Assembly (NCBI GenBank): GCA_000634195.1
Contig: JFLT01000016.1
Coordinates: 1-51,238 of the forward strand
DNA: 51,238 bases
From: Prochlorococcus sp. scB243_495D8
Lineage (GTDB): Bacteria; Cyanobacteriota; Cyanobacteriia; PCC-6307; Cyanobiaceae
Direction of reading: 5' to 3'
The position numbers and the translations under genes were made by a program. The notes under the pieces are model-generated. The model was not told the origin of the DNA and did no database searches. It saw only the letters and a program-made list of their open reading frames with translations. Below are positions 22,685 to 32,994 of this stretch, piece by piece. The number at the start of each line of letters is the position of its first letter. Position 1 is the first letter of the stretch.

Positions 22685-23335
22685 ATGAAGAATAGAACAG
22701 CAATAATTAAACAACCTGATAATATTTCTTCTTTTAATGATGTTTATAAATTACAAAAAGAATATCAGGAGTCATTAATCTTAGATAATTCTAACCCTGA
22801 TTTTATTTGGATAGGGGAGCATCAACTCTGTTATACATTGGGGAGAGGATCTAATTACGATAATTTACTATTTTCTCTGAATGATGCTAAATATGATGTT
22901 TTTAAGATTGATAGAGGTGGTGAGGTAACTTGTCATATGCCAGGACAATTAGTAACGTATTTGGTTTTAGATTTGAAAAATTTTTATAAAGATTTAAATT
23001 GGTACTTAAGAAAAATTGAAGAAATTATTATAAAAATCCTTGGAGCTTTTAATATAGATTGCCACTCTAGAAAAGGGTTTACTGGTGTTTGGATAGGAAA
23101 TAAGAAAATCGCATCAATTGGAATTGGGTGTAAAAGATGGATTACGATAAATGGATTTTCAATCAATATTGACTGCGAATTAGAAAACTTTAATAAGATT
23201 GTTCCTTGCGGAATAGAAAATTGTCTTATGGCAAATATGATTGATTACAACAAAAATTTAAATATTCAAGAAGTCAAGAGAATTGTTAAAAAAACCATCG
23301 AGGAAGAATTTAATTTTGATTTTATATCAAAATAG
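22685..23335 (+). CDS. lipB: Octanoyl-[ACP]:protein N-octanoyltransferase
   Basis: 216 residues of the LipB fold. Signature [20 protein letters not shown] (residues 77-96), catalytic Lys141 (KKIASIGIG) and Cys175 (VPCGIENC). It transfers octanoate from acyl carrier protein to lipoyl domains, such as that of PdhC 3 kb downstream (26005). The ATG at 22685 lies in the short divergent space with lrtA. A 27-base gap separates it from the acyl-CoA synthetase. Confidence 0.93.
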   Translation: MKNRTAIIKQPDNISSFNDVYKLQKEYQESLILDNSNPDFIWIGEHQLCYTLGRGSNYDNLLFSLNDAKYDVFKIDRGGEVTCHMPGQLVTYLVLDLKNFYKDLNWYLRKIEEIIIKILGAFNIDCHSRKGFTGVWIGNKKIASIGIGCKRWITINGFSINIDCELENFNKIVPCGIENCLMANMIDYNKNLNIQEVKRIVKKTIEEEFNFDFISK

Positions 23336-23362
23336 AAATTAAAATTTCAAAATCAATTTAAT

Positions 23363-25306
23363 ATGGGTGATTTAGCGTATTGGCCTTCAACCAAACCTCT
23401 TTATAAAAAAAATAAATTTTTCAAAAATAGAGATTTTATTAAGAACCTTGATCATATAGATCAAATTTGGGAAAAATTAAAATTTAAATGTGGTGATGCT
23501 TTAGCTGTTTGCGATTTAAGAGGGAAATACAAAGAAAAATTTTCTTATTCTGAGCTGGCTGATTTAATAACAAAAGTCTCTTGTGCTTTTGAAAATTATG
23601 GTTTAAAAAAGGGGGATGTAGTTACTGTAATATCTGAAAATTCTCCAAGATGGTTAGCAGTAGATCAAGGCTTAATGCGTTTAGGAGCTATAAATGCAGT
23701 GAGAGGCATTAATTCTCCTTCAGTAGAATTAGACTATATTATTGGACACTCTAATTCAGTTGGACTAGTAGTTCAATCTAAGGAAATTTGGCTAAAGTTA
23801 AACAACAAAGAAGAATTAAAAAAAAGACTGAAATTTATAATCAATTTAGAAGATGAAGAATTTGAAAGTTTAATAAGTTGGAGTACATTCATAAGTTCAG
23901 TAGAAAAAGAAAATTCACAAAATAATAATCTTGAAAAATTTAATCCAGAAATTGATGACGTCGCTACTATTCTTTACACTTCTGGGACGACAGGAAAACC
24001 TAAAGGTGTCCCTTTGACTCATGCAAATTTTTTACATCAAATAATCAATTTAGCCTATATCGCTGATCCAGAACCAGGGACTTCTGTATTAAGCGTTTTG
24101 CCTATCTGGCATTCTTATGAGAGAAGTGCTGAATACTTCTTTTTTTCATGCGGTTGTTCTCAATACTATACAATTCCAAAATTTCTTAAAGATGATATTA
24201 CACAAATAAAACCTGTTGTAATGGCTACTGTACCGAGACTATGGGAAGCAATACATGATGGTTTTTTTCAGGCTTTGAAAAAAATGCCTTCCAAAAAGCA
24301 AAAACTTATTAAGTTTTTGATAAGTAATAGTTCGGTTTTCAAAAGAAGTCTTAGAAAGATAAGAAATATAGATATAAATCAAATAACTTTTAAATCAAAA
24401 ATCCCATTACTGGGTTCAGTTATTAGCCGATATCCTTTACATAAATTGTCTACTATTTTTTTATGGCCGAATATTCTTAGACAACTTTGCGGAGAAAAAC
24501 TGAAATTTCCCATTAACGGAGGAGGTGCATTGCCAGAACATGTAGATCTTTTTTTTGAATCTTTAGGTGTAGATGTTTTGGTGGGATATGGACTCACAGA
24601 AACTTGTCCAGTATTAACTTGTAGGAAAAGAGAATTAAATGTTAGAGGATCATCTGGTCAGCCTCTAGCATTTACTGAAATCAAAATAGTGAATGATGAT
24701 AAAAAAAAGATTCTGAAGTTCAGAGAAGTCGGAAAAATTCTTGCAAGGGGGCCCCAAGTAATGCAAGGTTATCTTAATAATGAAATAGCTACAAAAGATG
24801 TTTTATCCAATGATGGTTGGTTTGATACTGGTGATTTAGGTTTTCTAATACCAAATGGTTCTCTCTTTATAACAGGAAGAGCCAAGGATACAATAGTGCT
24901 ATCAAGTGGTGAAAATATAGAACCGAATCCGCTAGAGACTGAAATCCTTAGTTCTGAATTTATTAATCAGATTCAACTAGTAGGACAAGATAAAAAATGT
25001 TTAACAGCCCTTGTAGTTCCTAATGTCGAATTGGTTAAAAGCAAGTTTTTGGAAGAAGACCTTTCAAAATTAAACCTGAATAAGTATATTGTTACATTTT
25101 TTAAATCACAAATTAATAATTTGCTTAAAAGTCGATTAGGAGCAAGATCAGAAGAACAAATATTAGATTGTTATTTTGTTGATGCCTTTACTCTAGAAAA
25201 TGGGTTGTTAACACAAACTCTTAAACAAAAAAGAAAAGAAATAGAAAAAAAGTATTCATTACAAATAGAAAATATGTATGAAAACAAATTTAGTAAGAAA
25301 ATTTGA
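23363..25306 (+). CDS. Long-chain acyl-CoA/acyl-ACP synthetase (AMP-forming)
   Basis: 647 residues of the ANL superfamily: P-loop TILYTSGTTGKPKGVPLTH, LPIWHSYERSAEYFFFSCG, NGGGALPEHVDLFFESLGV, VGYGLTETCPV and the hinge GWFDTGDLGFLIPNGSLFITGRAKD, then a C-terminal lysine region (LLTQTLKQKRKEI). It activates free fatty acids for recycling. In cyanobacteria the corresponding enzyme (Aas) acts mainly as acyl-ACP synthetase, probably the role here. It follows lipB, which uses acyl-ACP, in the same direction. Confidence 0.88.
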   Translation: MGDLAYWPSTKPLYKKNKFFKNRDFIKNLDHIDQIWEKLKFKCGDALAVCDLRGKYKEKFSYSELADLITKVSCAFENYGLKKGDVVTVISENSPRWLAVDQGLMRLGAINAVRGINSPSVELDYIIGHSNSVGLVVQSKEIWLKLNNKEELKKRLKFIINLEDEEFESLISWSTFISSVEKENSQNNNLEKFNPEIDDVATILYTSGTTGKPKGVPLTHANFLHQIINLAYIADPEPGTSVLSVLPIWHSYERSAEYFFFSCGCSQYYTIPKFLKDDITQIKPVVMATVPRLWEAIHDGFFQALKKMPSKKQKLIKFLISNSSVFKRSLRKIRNIDINQITFKSKIPLLGSVISRYPLHKLSTIFLWPNILRQLCGEKLKFPINGGGALPEHVDLFFESLGVDVLVGYGLTETCPVLTCRKRELNVRGSSGQPLAFTEIKIVNDDKKKILKFREVGKILARGPQVMQGYLNNEIATKDVLSNDGWFDTGDLGFLIPNGSLFITGRAKDTIVLSSGENIEPNPLETEILSSEFINQIQLVGQDKKCLTALVVPNVELVKSKFLEEDLSKLNLNKYIVTFFKSQINNLLKSRLGARSEEQILDCYFVDAFTLENGLLTQTLKQKRKEIEKKYSLQIENMYENKFSKKI

Positions 25307-25344
25307 TTTGTTCTATCTATATTGAAAAGGTAATTTAATTTTTT

Positions 25345-25788
25345 ATGGAAACAAAAAACTCAATATCTATAAAACGCTCAATAGCTATTAAAGCTGTAGT
25401 TACACCAACTTGGAAGGAAGATGCTGAAAAAGAATTAAGTAAAGCAATTTCAAACATTGACCAGCAATTATCTCAACTTGAGCAAGAGGGGCAGCAAATA
25501 GTAAATAATATTAGATCCCAATCGGTTAATCCTCTTGATCCAAGAGTTCAAGAACAGGTTAGTAAGGTGCAACAACAAGTTGCAGTAAAACGAAATGAAA
25601 TTGAAGAACAAAAAAGAAATCTACTTCAACAACAGAGTCAAGTTCGCGAATTAAAAATGGACGAAATTGTTGATCAAGGACAAGTGGATAGTTTTTGTGA
25701 TGTCACTGTGGGAGACAATCTTATTGAAAAAATGCAAGTCTCAATTACTGTAAAAGATGGAGTTATTCAATCTATAGATAATAATTAA
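25345..25788 (+). CDS. YlqD-like coiled-coil protein
   Basis: 147 residues. An N-terminal beta part (SISIKRSIAIKAVVTPTWKE), a long Gln/Glu-rich coiled coil (about residues 27-105, many QQ pairs such as VSKVQQQVAVKRNEIEEQ), and a C-terminal beta part (VDSFCDVTVGDNLIEKM, VSITVKDGVIQSID). This layout matches the YlqD family, whose role is unknown. It lies 38 bases after the acyl synthetase in the same direction. Confidence 0.75.
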   Translation: METKNSISIKRSIAIKAVVTPTWKEDAEKELSKAISNIDQQLSQLEQEGQQIVNNIRSQSVNPLDPRVQEQVSKVQQQVAVKRNEIEEQKRNLLQQQSQVRELKMDEIVDQGQVDSFCDVTVGDNLIEKMQVSITVKDGVIQSIDNN

Positions 25789-25909
25789 AGAGAAGATTTA
25801 GTATTTTTGATAAATATATGTAAATCTTCATCGAAAAGTTTTAAATTCTAATTGATCTAAATTATTACTTTCTTAAGTTTTCAGAGTTCCCACTGTGAAC
25901 ATGATTTCG

Positions 25910-25915
25910 TATAAT
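25910..25915 (+). promoter_or_regulatory. Candidate -10 box upstream of pdhC
   Basis: A perfect TATAAT lies in a 216-base gap (25789-26004) otherwise without genes. A TTCCCA sits 17 bases upstream as a weak -35. Transcription would start near 25922, leaving a leader of about 80 bases before the pdhC ATG. Confidence 0.4.
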
Positions 25916-26004
25916 TAAAACAAGAGTTTAAAGGATTCTTAATCATAAAAACTTTAGGAAGTTTGGTAGGAATCCCTTGAAACTTATGCAATAACAATTT
26001 TCTT

Positions 26005-27372
26005 ATGTCTCACGAAATATTCATGCCTGCCTTGAGTTCTACTATGACGGAGGGCAAGATTGTGGAATGGTTGAAAAATCCAGGAGATAAAGTTGAGAGA
26101 GGTGAATCTGTCTTGGTTGTTGAATCTGACAAGGCAGATATGGATGTTGAATCTTTTCAAGATGGATATCTTGCGGCTGTTTTAATGCCTGCTGGCAGCA
26201 CTGCACCAGTAGGAGAGACTATTGGACTTATTGTAGAAAATGAGGATGAGATAGCTTCTGTTCAAGAACAAAATAAAGGGAATCAACCCGAAGTTTCTAG
26301 TTCGGATCAACTTGAATTGGTAAGCAATAAAACTGAAGAAAAACCTGTGGTTCAAAGTGAAATTGTTGAAAAACAAGAAAAAGAAGTCGTATTAATGAGT
26401 GAAAAGGCAGCCCCATCTTTTAATACCGATCAAATTAATGCCGCTACAAGTAATGTTTCTTCGAGAATAATTGCATCTCCAAGAGCTAAAAAACTTGCCT
26501 CTCAAATGGGTGTTGATTTAGCAAAGGTTCATGGATCTGGCCCTCACGGAAGGATTCAAGCCGATGATATTTTAAAAGCTAATGGCCAACCTGTCTCAAT
26601 ACCATGGATAGGGGAAGGTGATTCTCCTGCAAGTATTCCTAGTGCAAATTTGGGAGTTCAAAATAAACCAGAAACTTCAGGAAATAGTTTTGGTAATCCT
26701 GGAGAAACAGTTCAATTTAATACTCTTCAAAAAGCGGTTAATAAGAATATGGAATCTAGTTTAGATGTGCCATGTTTTAGGGTAGGGTACTCTATCAATA
26801 CAGATAATTTAGATAATTTCTACAAACAGGTAAAACAGAATGGAGTGACTATGACTGCTTTACTTGTAAAGGCAGTTGCAAAGACACTAAAGAAACATCC
26901 TCAAGTTAACTCAAGCTTTTCAGAAAATGGAATTTCTTATCCAGAAAGTATAAATATTGCTGTTGCTGTTGCGATGGAAGATGGGGGACTAATAACTCCA
27001 GTTTTAAAAGAACCATGCAATACTGATTTATTTGAATTATCTAGGAAATGGAAAGAGCTCGTAAAAAGATCGAGATCAAAACAATTAGAACCAGATGAAT
27101 ACTCAACGGGAACATTTACGTTATCTAACCTTGGAATGTTTGGAGTTGATAGATTTGACGCAATTCTTCCTCCAGGGACCGGTGCGATCTTAGCGATAGC
27201 ATCATCGAAACCAACTGTTGTAGCTAATAGTGATGGTTCAATATCTGTTAAAAAAATAATGCAAGTAAATCTAACAGCTGATCATAGAGTGATCTATGGA
27301 GCTGATGGAGCTTCATTCTTAAAAGACTTGGCTTCCCTAATTGAAGATGAGACAGAGACTCTTGTCTCCTAA
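26005..27372 (+). CDS. pdhC: Pyruvate dehydrogenase E2, dihydrolipoamide acetyltransferase
   Basis: 455 residues in three parts. A lipoyl domain (1-80) with lipoylated Lys43 in VVESDKADMDVES; a linker; a peripheral-subunit-binding domain (about 154-190, IIASPRAKKLASQMGVDLAK then GSGPHGRI); and the catalytic domain ending with the active-site His427 in LTADHRVIYGADGA. It transfers acetyl groups from lipoate to CoA. Its own promoter is likely at 25910. LipB, which supplies the octanoyl precursor, is encoded nearby. Confidence 0.93.
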   Translation: MSHEIFMPALSSTMTEGKIVEWLKNPGDKVERGESVLVVESDKADMDVESFQDGYLAAVLMPAGSTAPVGETIGLIVENEDEIASVQEQNKGNQPEVSSSDQLELVSNKTEEKPVVQSEIVEKQEKEVVLMSEKAAPSFNTDQINAATSNVSSRIIASPRAKKLASQMGVDLAKVHGSGPHGRIQADDILKANGQPVSIPWIGEGDSPASIPSANLGVQNKPETSGNSFGNPGETVQFNTLQKAVNKNMESSLDVPCFRVGYSINTDNLDNFYKQVKQNGVTMTALLVKAVAKTLKKHPQVNSSFSENGISYPESINIAVAVAMEDGGLITPVLKEPCNTDLFELSRKWKELVKRSRSKQLEPDEYSTGTFTLSNLGMFGVDRFDAILPPGTGAILAIASSKPTVVANSDGSISVKKIMQVNLTADHRVIYGADGASFLKDLASLIEDETETLVS

Positions 27373-27378
27373 ATTTAA

Positions 27379-28503
27379 TTGATTTCTCAAATTAATAATG
27401 AAAAAAGAGATTATAAGCTTGAAGCTTATGATTATTTACTTGATCCTTCATTAATTGCTGGAAAACCTTCTGCAATTAGGCATGAATCAAGATTGATGAT
27501 AGTTAGAAATAGTGTTTTAGAAGAAGACTGCTTAACTAATAAATTTACCAAGGATCTTTTAGATGAATTTAGAGCAGGGGATCTTGTAGTTGTAAATAAT
27601 ACTAAAGTTATGAAAGCTAGGTTAAAGGTTGAATTAGAAAATAAGACATTAGTCGAATTATTAGTTTTAGAAAGATCCCATGATTGTGTTTGGTTATGTT
27701 TGGCAAAGCCAGCGAAAAAGTTAAAAATAAATAGAAAATTAAAATTAAAATCTCCTTTAGCACAAGATATTAATTTGATTGTTGATGGAGTTGATGAAGA
27801 AACTGGAGGGAGATTTATTAAATTTCCGGAAAATATAATTTGTCTCAATTCAATGAATGAACTTCTTGATAAATTCGGGGAAATCCCACTCCCTCCTTAT
27901 ATAAAAAATTCCGAAGAAGAATCTTTTCATGAGAAAAGTTATCAAACTGAGTATGCAACTAATCCGGGTGCAGTTGCTGCACCAACAGCTGGTTTACACT
28001 TAAGCAAAAGTCTTATTTCCAATTTAAAAAAAAAAGGAGTAATAATCTTACCGATAACTTTGCACGTGGGTTATGGAACATTCAAACCAATTGATCAAGA
28101 AGATTTAAGTAACTTAAAACTTCATAAAGAATGGGTAAGTGTTAATAAGGAAGTAGTGGAGGAAATAAAAAGAATAAAGAAAACAGATAGAAAAATAATT
28201 GCTATTGGGACAACTAGCGTAAGAGCTCTTGAAAGTTGTTATTCTCACGAAATTAATGACTTTATTCCCATAGCTAAATACGTAGATTTAGTAATTAAGC
28301 CAGGTTATAGATTTAAGGTAATTGATGGATTATTAACTAATTTTCATCTCCCTAAAAGTTCATTATTACTTTTAGTAAGTGCAATGATTGGTAGAGAAAG
28401 ATTATTAGATTTGTACAAGAAAGCCATAAAAGAAAAATTTAGATTCTTCTCTTATGGCGATGCGATGTATATTTCACCAGATTCACTACTGGAGAAAAAA
28501 TAG
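27379..28503 (+). CDS. queA: S-adenosylmethionine:tRNA ribosyltransferase-isomerase
   Basis: 374 residues. QueA blocks are present: YDYLLDPSLIAGKPSAIRHES at the N-terminus, LVVVNNTKVMKARL, GEIPLPPYIKN, YQTEYATNPGAVAAPTAGLH, LHVGYGTFKPI and LLTNFHLPKSSLLLLVSA. It builds epoxyqueuosine in tRNA from SAM. The start is TTG at 27379, six bases after the pdhC stop. It converges on cysK with a two-base gap. Confidence 0.92.
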   Translation: MISQINNEKRDYKLEAYDYLLDPSLIAGKPSAIRHESRLMIVRNSVLEEDCLTNKFTKDLLDEFRAGDLVVVNNTKVMKARLKVELENKTLVELLVLERSHDCVWLCLAKPAKKLKINRKLKLKSPLAQDINLIVDGVDEETGGRFIKFPENIICLNSMNELLDKFGEIPLPPYIKNSEEESFHEKSYQTEYATNPGAVAAPTAGLHLSKSLISNLKKKGVIILPITLHVGYGTFKPIDQEDLSNLKLHKEWVSVNKEVVEEIKRIKKTDRKIIAIGTTSVRALESCYSHEINDFIPIAKYVDLVIKPGYRFKVIDGLLTNFHLPKSSLLLLVSAMIGRERLLDLYKKAIKEKFRFFSYGDAMYISPDSLLEKK

Positions 28504-28505
28504 AT

Positions 28506-29492
28506 TTAGGCTTTGACTGGTTCTTGAATGATTCCGCTTGGAACTTCAGTAAACATAATTGACGATAAATACCTCTCTGCTAAATCAGGAAGTACAACTA
28601 CAATTGTCTTCCCAGCATATTCATCTTGTTCAGCTAATCTAACAGCAGCAGCAGCGGCAGCCCCACAAGATATTCCTACTAATAGACCTTCCTCTTTAGC
28701 TAACCTAAGAGCCATCTCAATTGATTCGTCATTTGTTACTTGTTCGACCTTATCAACAATTGATAAGTCAAGGTTCTTAGGAATAAATCCTGCTCCAATT
28801 CCTTGGATTTTATGTGGTCCGGATTTAACCTCTTCTCCATTCATTGTCTGTGTAATAACAGGACTGTGTGATGGTTCTACAGCTACAGAAGTAATATTCT
28901 TGCCCTTCTCTTGCTTAATGTATCTTGAAACTCCTGTAATTGTTCCGCCAGTTCCAACCCCTGCAACTAGGACATCAATTTCGCCATCGCAATCATCCCA
29001 GATTTCTGGTCCAGTAGTTTTGAAATGAATTTCAGGGTTTGCTGGATTATCAAATTGACCTGGCATGAAATATTGAGAAGGATTACTTTCTGCAATTTCT
29101 TTAGCCTTAGCTATTGCTCCAGGCATACCTTTAGATGCCTCTGTTAAAACAATTTCAGCACCCAGCACTGCCATAACCCTTCTTCTTTCAATTGACATGG
29201 ATTCTGGCATTGTAAGGATCAGTTTATAACCTCTTGCTGAAGCAGTAAAAGCTAGAGCAATTCCTGTATTTCCAGAAGTTGGCTCAACAATAGTTTTGTC
29301 TTTTGTAAGTTTCCCGCTTTTCTCGGCATCCCAGATCATGTTTGCGCCGATCCTACATTTGACACTATAAGCGGGGTTTCTACCTTCAATTTTTGCAAGT
29401 ACTGTAGCTTTCGCGTTTTTAGTAACTGATTTTAATTTTACTAATGGAGTGTTTCCAATAGCAAAACTGTTGTCCTCATAAATTTTTGCCAT
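28506..29492 (-). CDS. cysK: Cysteine synthase A (O-acetylserine sulfhydrylase)
   Basis: 328 residues of the fold type II PLP family. Lys45 in AYSVKCRIG binds [14 protein letters not shown] contacts the substrate carboxylate; [16 protein letters not shown] holds the phosphate. It makes cysteine from O-acetylserine and sulfide. It is the last gene of a sulfur amino-acid block on the minus strand, 84 bases after the 489-residue PLP enzyme gene. Confidence 0.93.
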   Translation of the reverse strand: MAKIYEDNSFAIGNTPLVKLKSVTKNAKATVLAKIEGRNPAYSVKCRIGANMIWDAEKSGKLTKDKTIVEPTSGNTGIALAFTASARGYKLILTMPESMSIERRRVMAVLGAEIVLTEASKGMPGAIAKAKEIAESNPSQYFMPGQFDNPANPEIHFKTTGPEIWDDCDGEIDVLVAGVGTGGTITGVSRYIKQEKGKNITSVAVEPSHSPVITQTMNGEEVKSGPHKIQGIGAGFIPKNLDLSIVDKVEQVTNDESIEMALRLAKEEGLLVGISCGAAAAAAVRLAEQDEYAGKTIVVVLPDLAERYLSSIMFTEVPSGIIQEPVKA

Positions 29493-29576
29493 TTATATGT
29501 TGAGAAAATATATATTAATACTAACTATTATTCAGAAAAAGAGTATATAAGTTTCTATACGGTAAATACTAGGAAT

Positions 29577-31046
29577 TTAGAAATTATTTAGTGCTTCAGA
29601 AAAGGTTTTCCATAATTGATCTTGGTCTTCTAATCCAACTGATACTCTAATAAGGTGCGAGGGTATACCAAAACTTTCAGCCCAATCCAACTCGTCATAA
29701 TGAGCTAGTAAAACATAAGGACAAACTAGAGTAAATTTTGTACCTAAACTAGGTCCTTTAGATACTTTTAGAGAATCATAAAATTTTTTAGCTTTGTTCA
29801 ATCCTCCATTTAATTCAAACGATAATAAGCAGCCGTATCCCCCATTAGAAGTAAGTAAAGAATTAAAATTTGGACAATTTTCAGGATGGAAAATATTTTT
29901 AATCTCGCTATGAGTCTCTAATCTTTTTTTTAATTCTAAACATGCTTGATTTTGTTCAAAAACTCTTTGATTTACATCTCTACTAACTTTCTCTAGATAA
30001 ATTATATCTCCATCGGAAAGTATTGGAATATTAATCTCGTTTAATGCATTTCTAAACTGATCAATCCATTTGCTTTTTGGATTTAGTATTAATGATCCAG
30101 CAAGAATATCACCACTACCTGAAAAAATTTTTGTAAGTGAAGTAAAAACTATATCTGCATGTTCTATGGAATTTATATTTAAATTCGAACCAATTGTATC
30201 GTCAACAATTAAGGGAATATTTAGCTTTTTTGCAATTTTTGAAATTTTTCTAATGTTTACACATTTGAGCATTGGATTACTTGGAAGTTCAATAATTAAT
30301 GCTGATGGATTTATTCTTTTGATTTCTAATTCAATATCCGCGCAATTTTCTTCTGTAATTAACTTTGCTCCGTGAAAGATTTTCATTGGTAACTTAAGTA
30401 CATCTACATATGGAAAACCAACTTGGAGCGTTGGTTTAGCTGGAAATAATTTATATATGATCTCTAATGATGTATGCAATGCAGACATTCCAGATGAAGT
30501 TAAGTGAATATCATTAGAGTCAATTTTTGTAGATTTAGAAATTCTATTTTTTATTCTTTGAGAACATTCATTTACGTAAGATTTTGGAGGGCAATCTTCA
30601 AAACCTAGTTCTATAGCGGCAGCTCTTGAAGATAGACCAAGACCAGTATGTTGCCAAAAATATTTTGCATAAATACTTCCCTCTTTTTCAGTTATTAAGA
30701 AAGCTAAATTATTTCTTTTTTCTATTAACGAGAATTGTTCAGAAGTATTTCTATCAATGTATTTTTTAGCTTTAAAAGCTATTCTTTCATTCGGATATGG
30801 CCAGATACTTTTATTGTTGTAGTAATTTTGTTTTTTTACTTTTTCGCATAATCTTTTCACTATGGGGTTTAGCCCGAATCGTGGGTAAATGGACTTCAAT
30901 GAATTCATGCATTCTTGATCTTTTTCCTCGTAATTTATTACATCATTCCAAGTTGGTAATGCTACAGAAACGGCATGAATACTATCAGGAATTGCATATC
31001 CTAACTCTAAATTTTTCCATATAGGTTTTTTAAGTAAATCTCTCAA
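29577..31046 (-). CDS. Cys/Met-metabolism PLP enzyme with a long N-terminal extension (cystathionine gamma-synthase-like)
   Basis: 489 residues, about 100 more than usual. The fold type I PLP core starts near residue 130; the PLP lysine is Lys306 in FTSLTKIFSGSGDIL, and the family end LIRVSVGLEDQDQLWKTF is clear. Cys/Met-metabolism enzymes normally have STTKY/FxxGHxD at the lysine; here it is SLTKIFSGSGD, so substrate preference may differ. The N-terminal extension (AIPDSIHAVSVALPTWNDVI) resembles the N-domains of some fungal-type cystathionine gamma-synthases. Its start follows the stop of its 387-residue relative by three bases. Confidence 0.75.
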   Translation of the reverse strand: MRDLLKKPIWKNLELGYAIPDSIHAVSVALPTWNDVINYEEKDQECMNSLKSIYPRFGLNPIVKRLCEKVKKQNYYNNKSIWPYPNERIAFKAKKYIDRNTSEQFSLIEKRNNLAFLITEKEGSIYAKYFWQHTGLGLSSRAAAIELGFEDCPPKSYVNECSQRIKNRISKSTKIDSNDIHLTSSGMSALHTSLEIIYKLFPAKPTLQVGFPYVDVLKLPMKIFHGAKLITEENCADIELEIKRINPSALIIELPSNPMLKCVNIRKISKIAKKLNIPLIVDDTIGSNLNINSIEHADIVFTSLTKIFSGSGDILAGSLILNPKSKWIDQFRNALNEINIPILSDGDIIYLEKVSRDVNQRVFEQNQACLELKKRLETHSEIKNIFHPENCPNFNSLLTSNGGYGCLLSFELNGGLNKAKKFYDSLKVSKGPSLGTKFTLVCPYVLLAHYDELDWAESFGIPSHLIRVSVGLEDQDQLWKTFSEALNNF

Positions 31047-31049
31047 TTT

Positions 31050-32213
31050 TCAGAATTTGTTTAGAGCAAATAAAATGTCCGAGATTAAATCGTTTGTATC
31101 TTCACATCCAATTGATAATCTTACAAGAGCATCATCTATCCCTAGTAGATTTTTTGTTTTGTCATCAACAGAAGCATGAGTCATCGTTGCAGGGTGACAA
31201 ATTAAACTTTCAACCCCTCCAAGGCTTTCTGCTAGAGAGAAATATTTGAGAGATTTGCAAAATTTAAAAGTATCCTTTTTATTTAAATTTAATTTTAGGG
31301 TGATCATTGAACCTCCAGATTTCATTTGCGATTTTGCTAAATTAAATTGAGGATGTTCTTGATTAAAAGGATAAATTACTTTACTAATAATTTTATGATT
31401 ACCTAATTCTTCAGAAATAAATTCTGCACTTTTAGTTTGTTGTTCGATTCTTAATGGAAGAGTTTTTACTCCTCTCGTAATGAGCCAACTATCAAAAGGA
31501 GATGGTTGAAGCCCGAGAGCTTTTTGAGAGAAAAGCATCTTACTATTCCATTCCTCATTATTTGTAAGTACTGCTCCGCCAAGTGCGTCACAATGTCCAT
31601 TAATAAATTTTGTGGTGCTTACAACCGATAGTGTTGCACCAAGGTCCAATGGTTTTTGAATAAGCGCTGTAGAAAATGTGTTGTCTACAACTACTGGTAT
31701 TTCGAGTTTATTCGCTTCATCACAAATCGCCTTAATATCAAGTACCTTCAAAAGTGGATTAGTTGGACTTTCTAGCCATATCAAGGTTGGCTCGAAGTAT
31801 GAAATCTTTTTGATATTATTTTCGTTTGTAAAATCTGTGTATAAAACTTCTAGCCCAAATTTCTTGAAAACTTTTTCGAACATCCTCACTGTACAACCAT
31901 ATAGATTTGACTCGCAGAGTATCTTGTCACCTGATTTTAGTGTTGATGAAATTGCAGTTACCGCGCTAATTCCAGATCCAAAAACTGTACAGTATTTAGA
32001 ATCTTCTATTGATTTAAGGACGCTTTCTAGAATTCTAAAGTTTGGATTGCCTGATCTGGTGTAGTCGAAATTATCTTTATTTCCATGTTTAAAAGTGGAT
32101 GTAGAAAAAATAGGAGGCATAACGCATCCAGTTTCTTCTGCAAATGTTTCCCCATGGTGAATAGATAGGGTCTTAAAACCTGGCTTTTTGATATTATTTT
32201 CCTTATTTCCCAT
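31050..32213 (-). CDS. Cystathionine gamma-synthase / gamma-lyase family enzyme
   Basis: 387 residues, a standard member: FDYTRSGNPNFRILESVLKS, GSGISAVTA, WLESPTNPLLKVLDI, VVDNTFSTALIQKP and the PLP lysine Lys202 in STTKFINGHCDALGG, ending ALVRLSIGCEDTNDLI. It can form or cleave cystathionine; synthase and lyase cannot be told apart reliably by eye. It is followed directly by the extended paralogue and then cysK, giving a transsulfuration group. Confidence 0.8.
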   Translation of the reverse strand: MGNKENNIKKPGFKTLSIHHGETFAEETGCVMPPIFSTSTFKHGNKDNFDYTRSGNPNFRILESVLKSIEDSKYCTVFGSGISAVTAISSTLKSGDKILCESNLYGCTVRMFEKVFKKFGLEVLYTDFTNENNIKKISYFEPTLIWLESPTNPLLKVLDIKAICDEANKLEIPVVVDNTFSTALIQKPLDLGATLSVVSTTKFINGHCDALGGAVLTNNEEWNSKMLFSQKALGLQPSPFDSWLITRGVKTLPLRIEQQTKSAEFISEELGNHKIISKVIYPFNQEHPQFNLAKSQMKSGGSMITLKLNLNKKDTFKFCKSLKYFSLAESLGGVESLICHPATMTHASVDDKTKNLLGIDDALVRLSIGCEDTNDLISDILFALNKF

Positions 32214-32237
32214 TATTTTTAAAAATAAGAATTAAAT

Positions 32238-32269
32238 TAAATCTCTCATTTTTTTTAATGAGAGATTTA
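32238..32269 (-). terminator. Long hairpin after rpsD
   Basis: TAAATCTCTCATT (32238-32250) and AATGAGAGATTTA (32257-32269) form a perfect 13-bp stem with a 6-base loop. On the minus strand it follows the rpsD stop by about 20 bases and is followed by AT-rich sequence with short T-runs. It separates rpsD from the sulfur genes. Confidence 0.65.
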
Positions 32270-32290
32270 ATAATCCAAAGAAAAGTAGTA

Positions 32291-32899
32291 TTAAACTTTT
32301 CTTGAATAATATTCAACAACTAGTAGTTCGTTTATTTCAAGAGCCACCCACTCTCTATCGCATTTTCCATTTATTTTTCCCGTTAATTTAGGTTTGTCTA
32401 AATCAAGATGAGGTGGAACATTTGCTAATCCAGGGAATTCTATATTACCTTCAACAAGTTTTTTGCTTGCTTTGTTTTCTTTAATTCCGATTACATCGCC
32501 TGATTTGCATTGATAACCAGCAATATCAAGAACCTTTCCATTAACGGTTACATGGCCATGATTTACTAATTGTCTTGAGCCTGGAATGGTACCTCCAAAA
32601 CCTAATCTAAAACAAACATTATCAAGTCTGTTTTCCAAAAGTCTTAGTAGGTTAGTTCCTGTGGATCCTTCTTGAGCTCTAGCTTTTTTTACATAACGAA
32701 CTAGTTGTTTTTCAGAAACTCCATAATTAAACCTAAGTTTCTGCTTTTCTTCTAGACGAATTGCATATTCTGATCGCTTGCGACGGGCTTGGCCGTGCTG
32801 ACCTGGAGGATTAGACTTCTTTGAAGCTTTCCTGGTGAGACCTGGTAGTTCTCCCAAGCGACGCGTAACCCTTAATCTGGGGCCGCGGTATCTTGACAT
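32291..32899 (-). CDS. rpsD: 30S ribosomal protein S4
   Basis: 202 residues, full length: [20 protein letters not shown] at the start, the basic linker [20 protein letters not shown], and the S4 RNA-binding domain ([40 protein letters not shown]). S4 nucleates 16S rRNA 5'-domain assembly and can repress its own mRNA. It is divergent from yidD across 95 bases. Confidence 0.96.
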   Translation of the reverse strand: MSRYRGPRLRVTRRLGELPGLTRKASKKSNPPGQHGQARRKRSEYAIRLEEKQKLRFNYGVSEKQLVRYVKKARAQEGSTGTNLLRLLENRLDNVCFRLGFGGTIPGSRQLVNHGHVTVNGKVLDIAGYQCKSGDVIGIKENKASKKLVEGNIEFPGLANVPPHLDLDKPKLTGKINGKCDREWVALEINELLVVEYYSRKV

Positions 32900-32994
32900 A
32901 ATTTTAAATTAAATAAAAATTTGCAATAAATTGGATAATTGATTAAATTCAATTAAACTAATTACTACTGGAAATATTATTTTACATCATTAAA

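Noticed and set aside
28528..29028. Long plus-strand frame opposite cysK
   Set aside because: Antisense shadow of a clearly coding gene; low-complexity composition and no motif.
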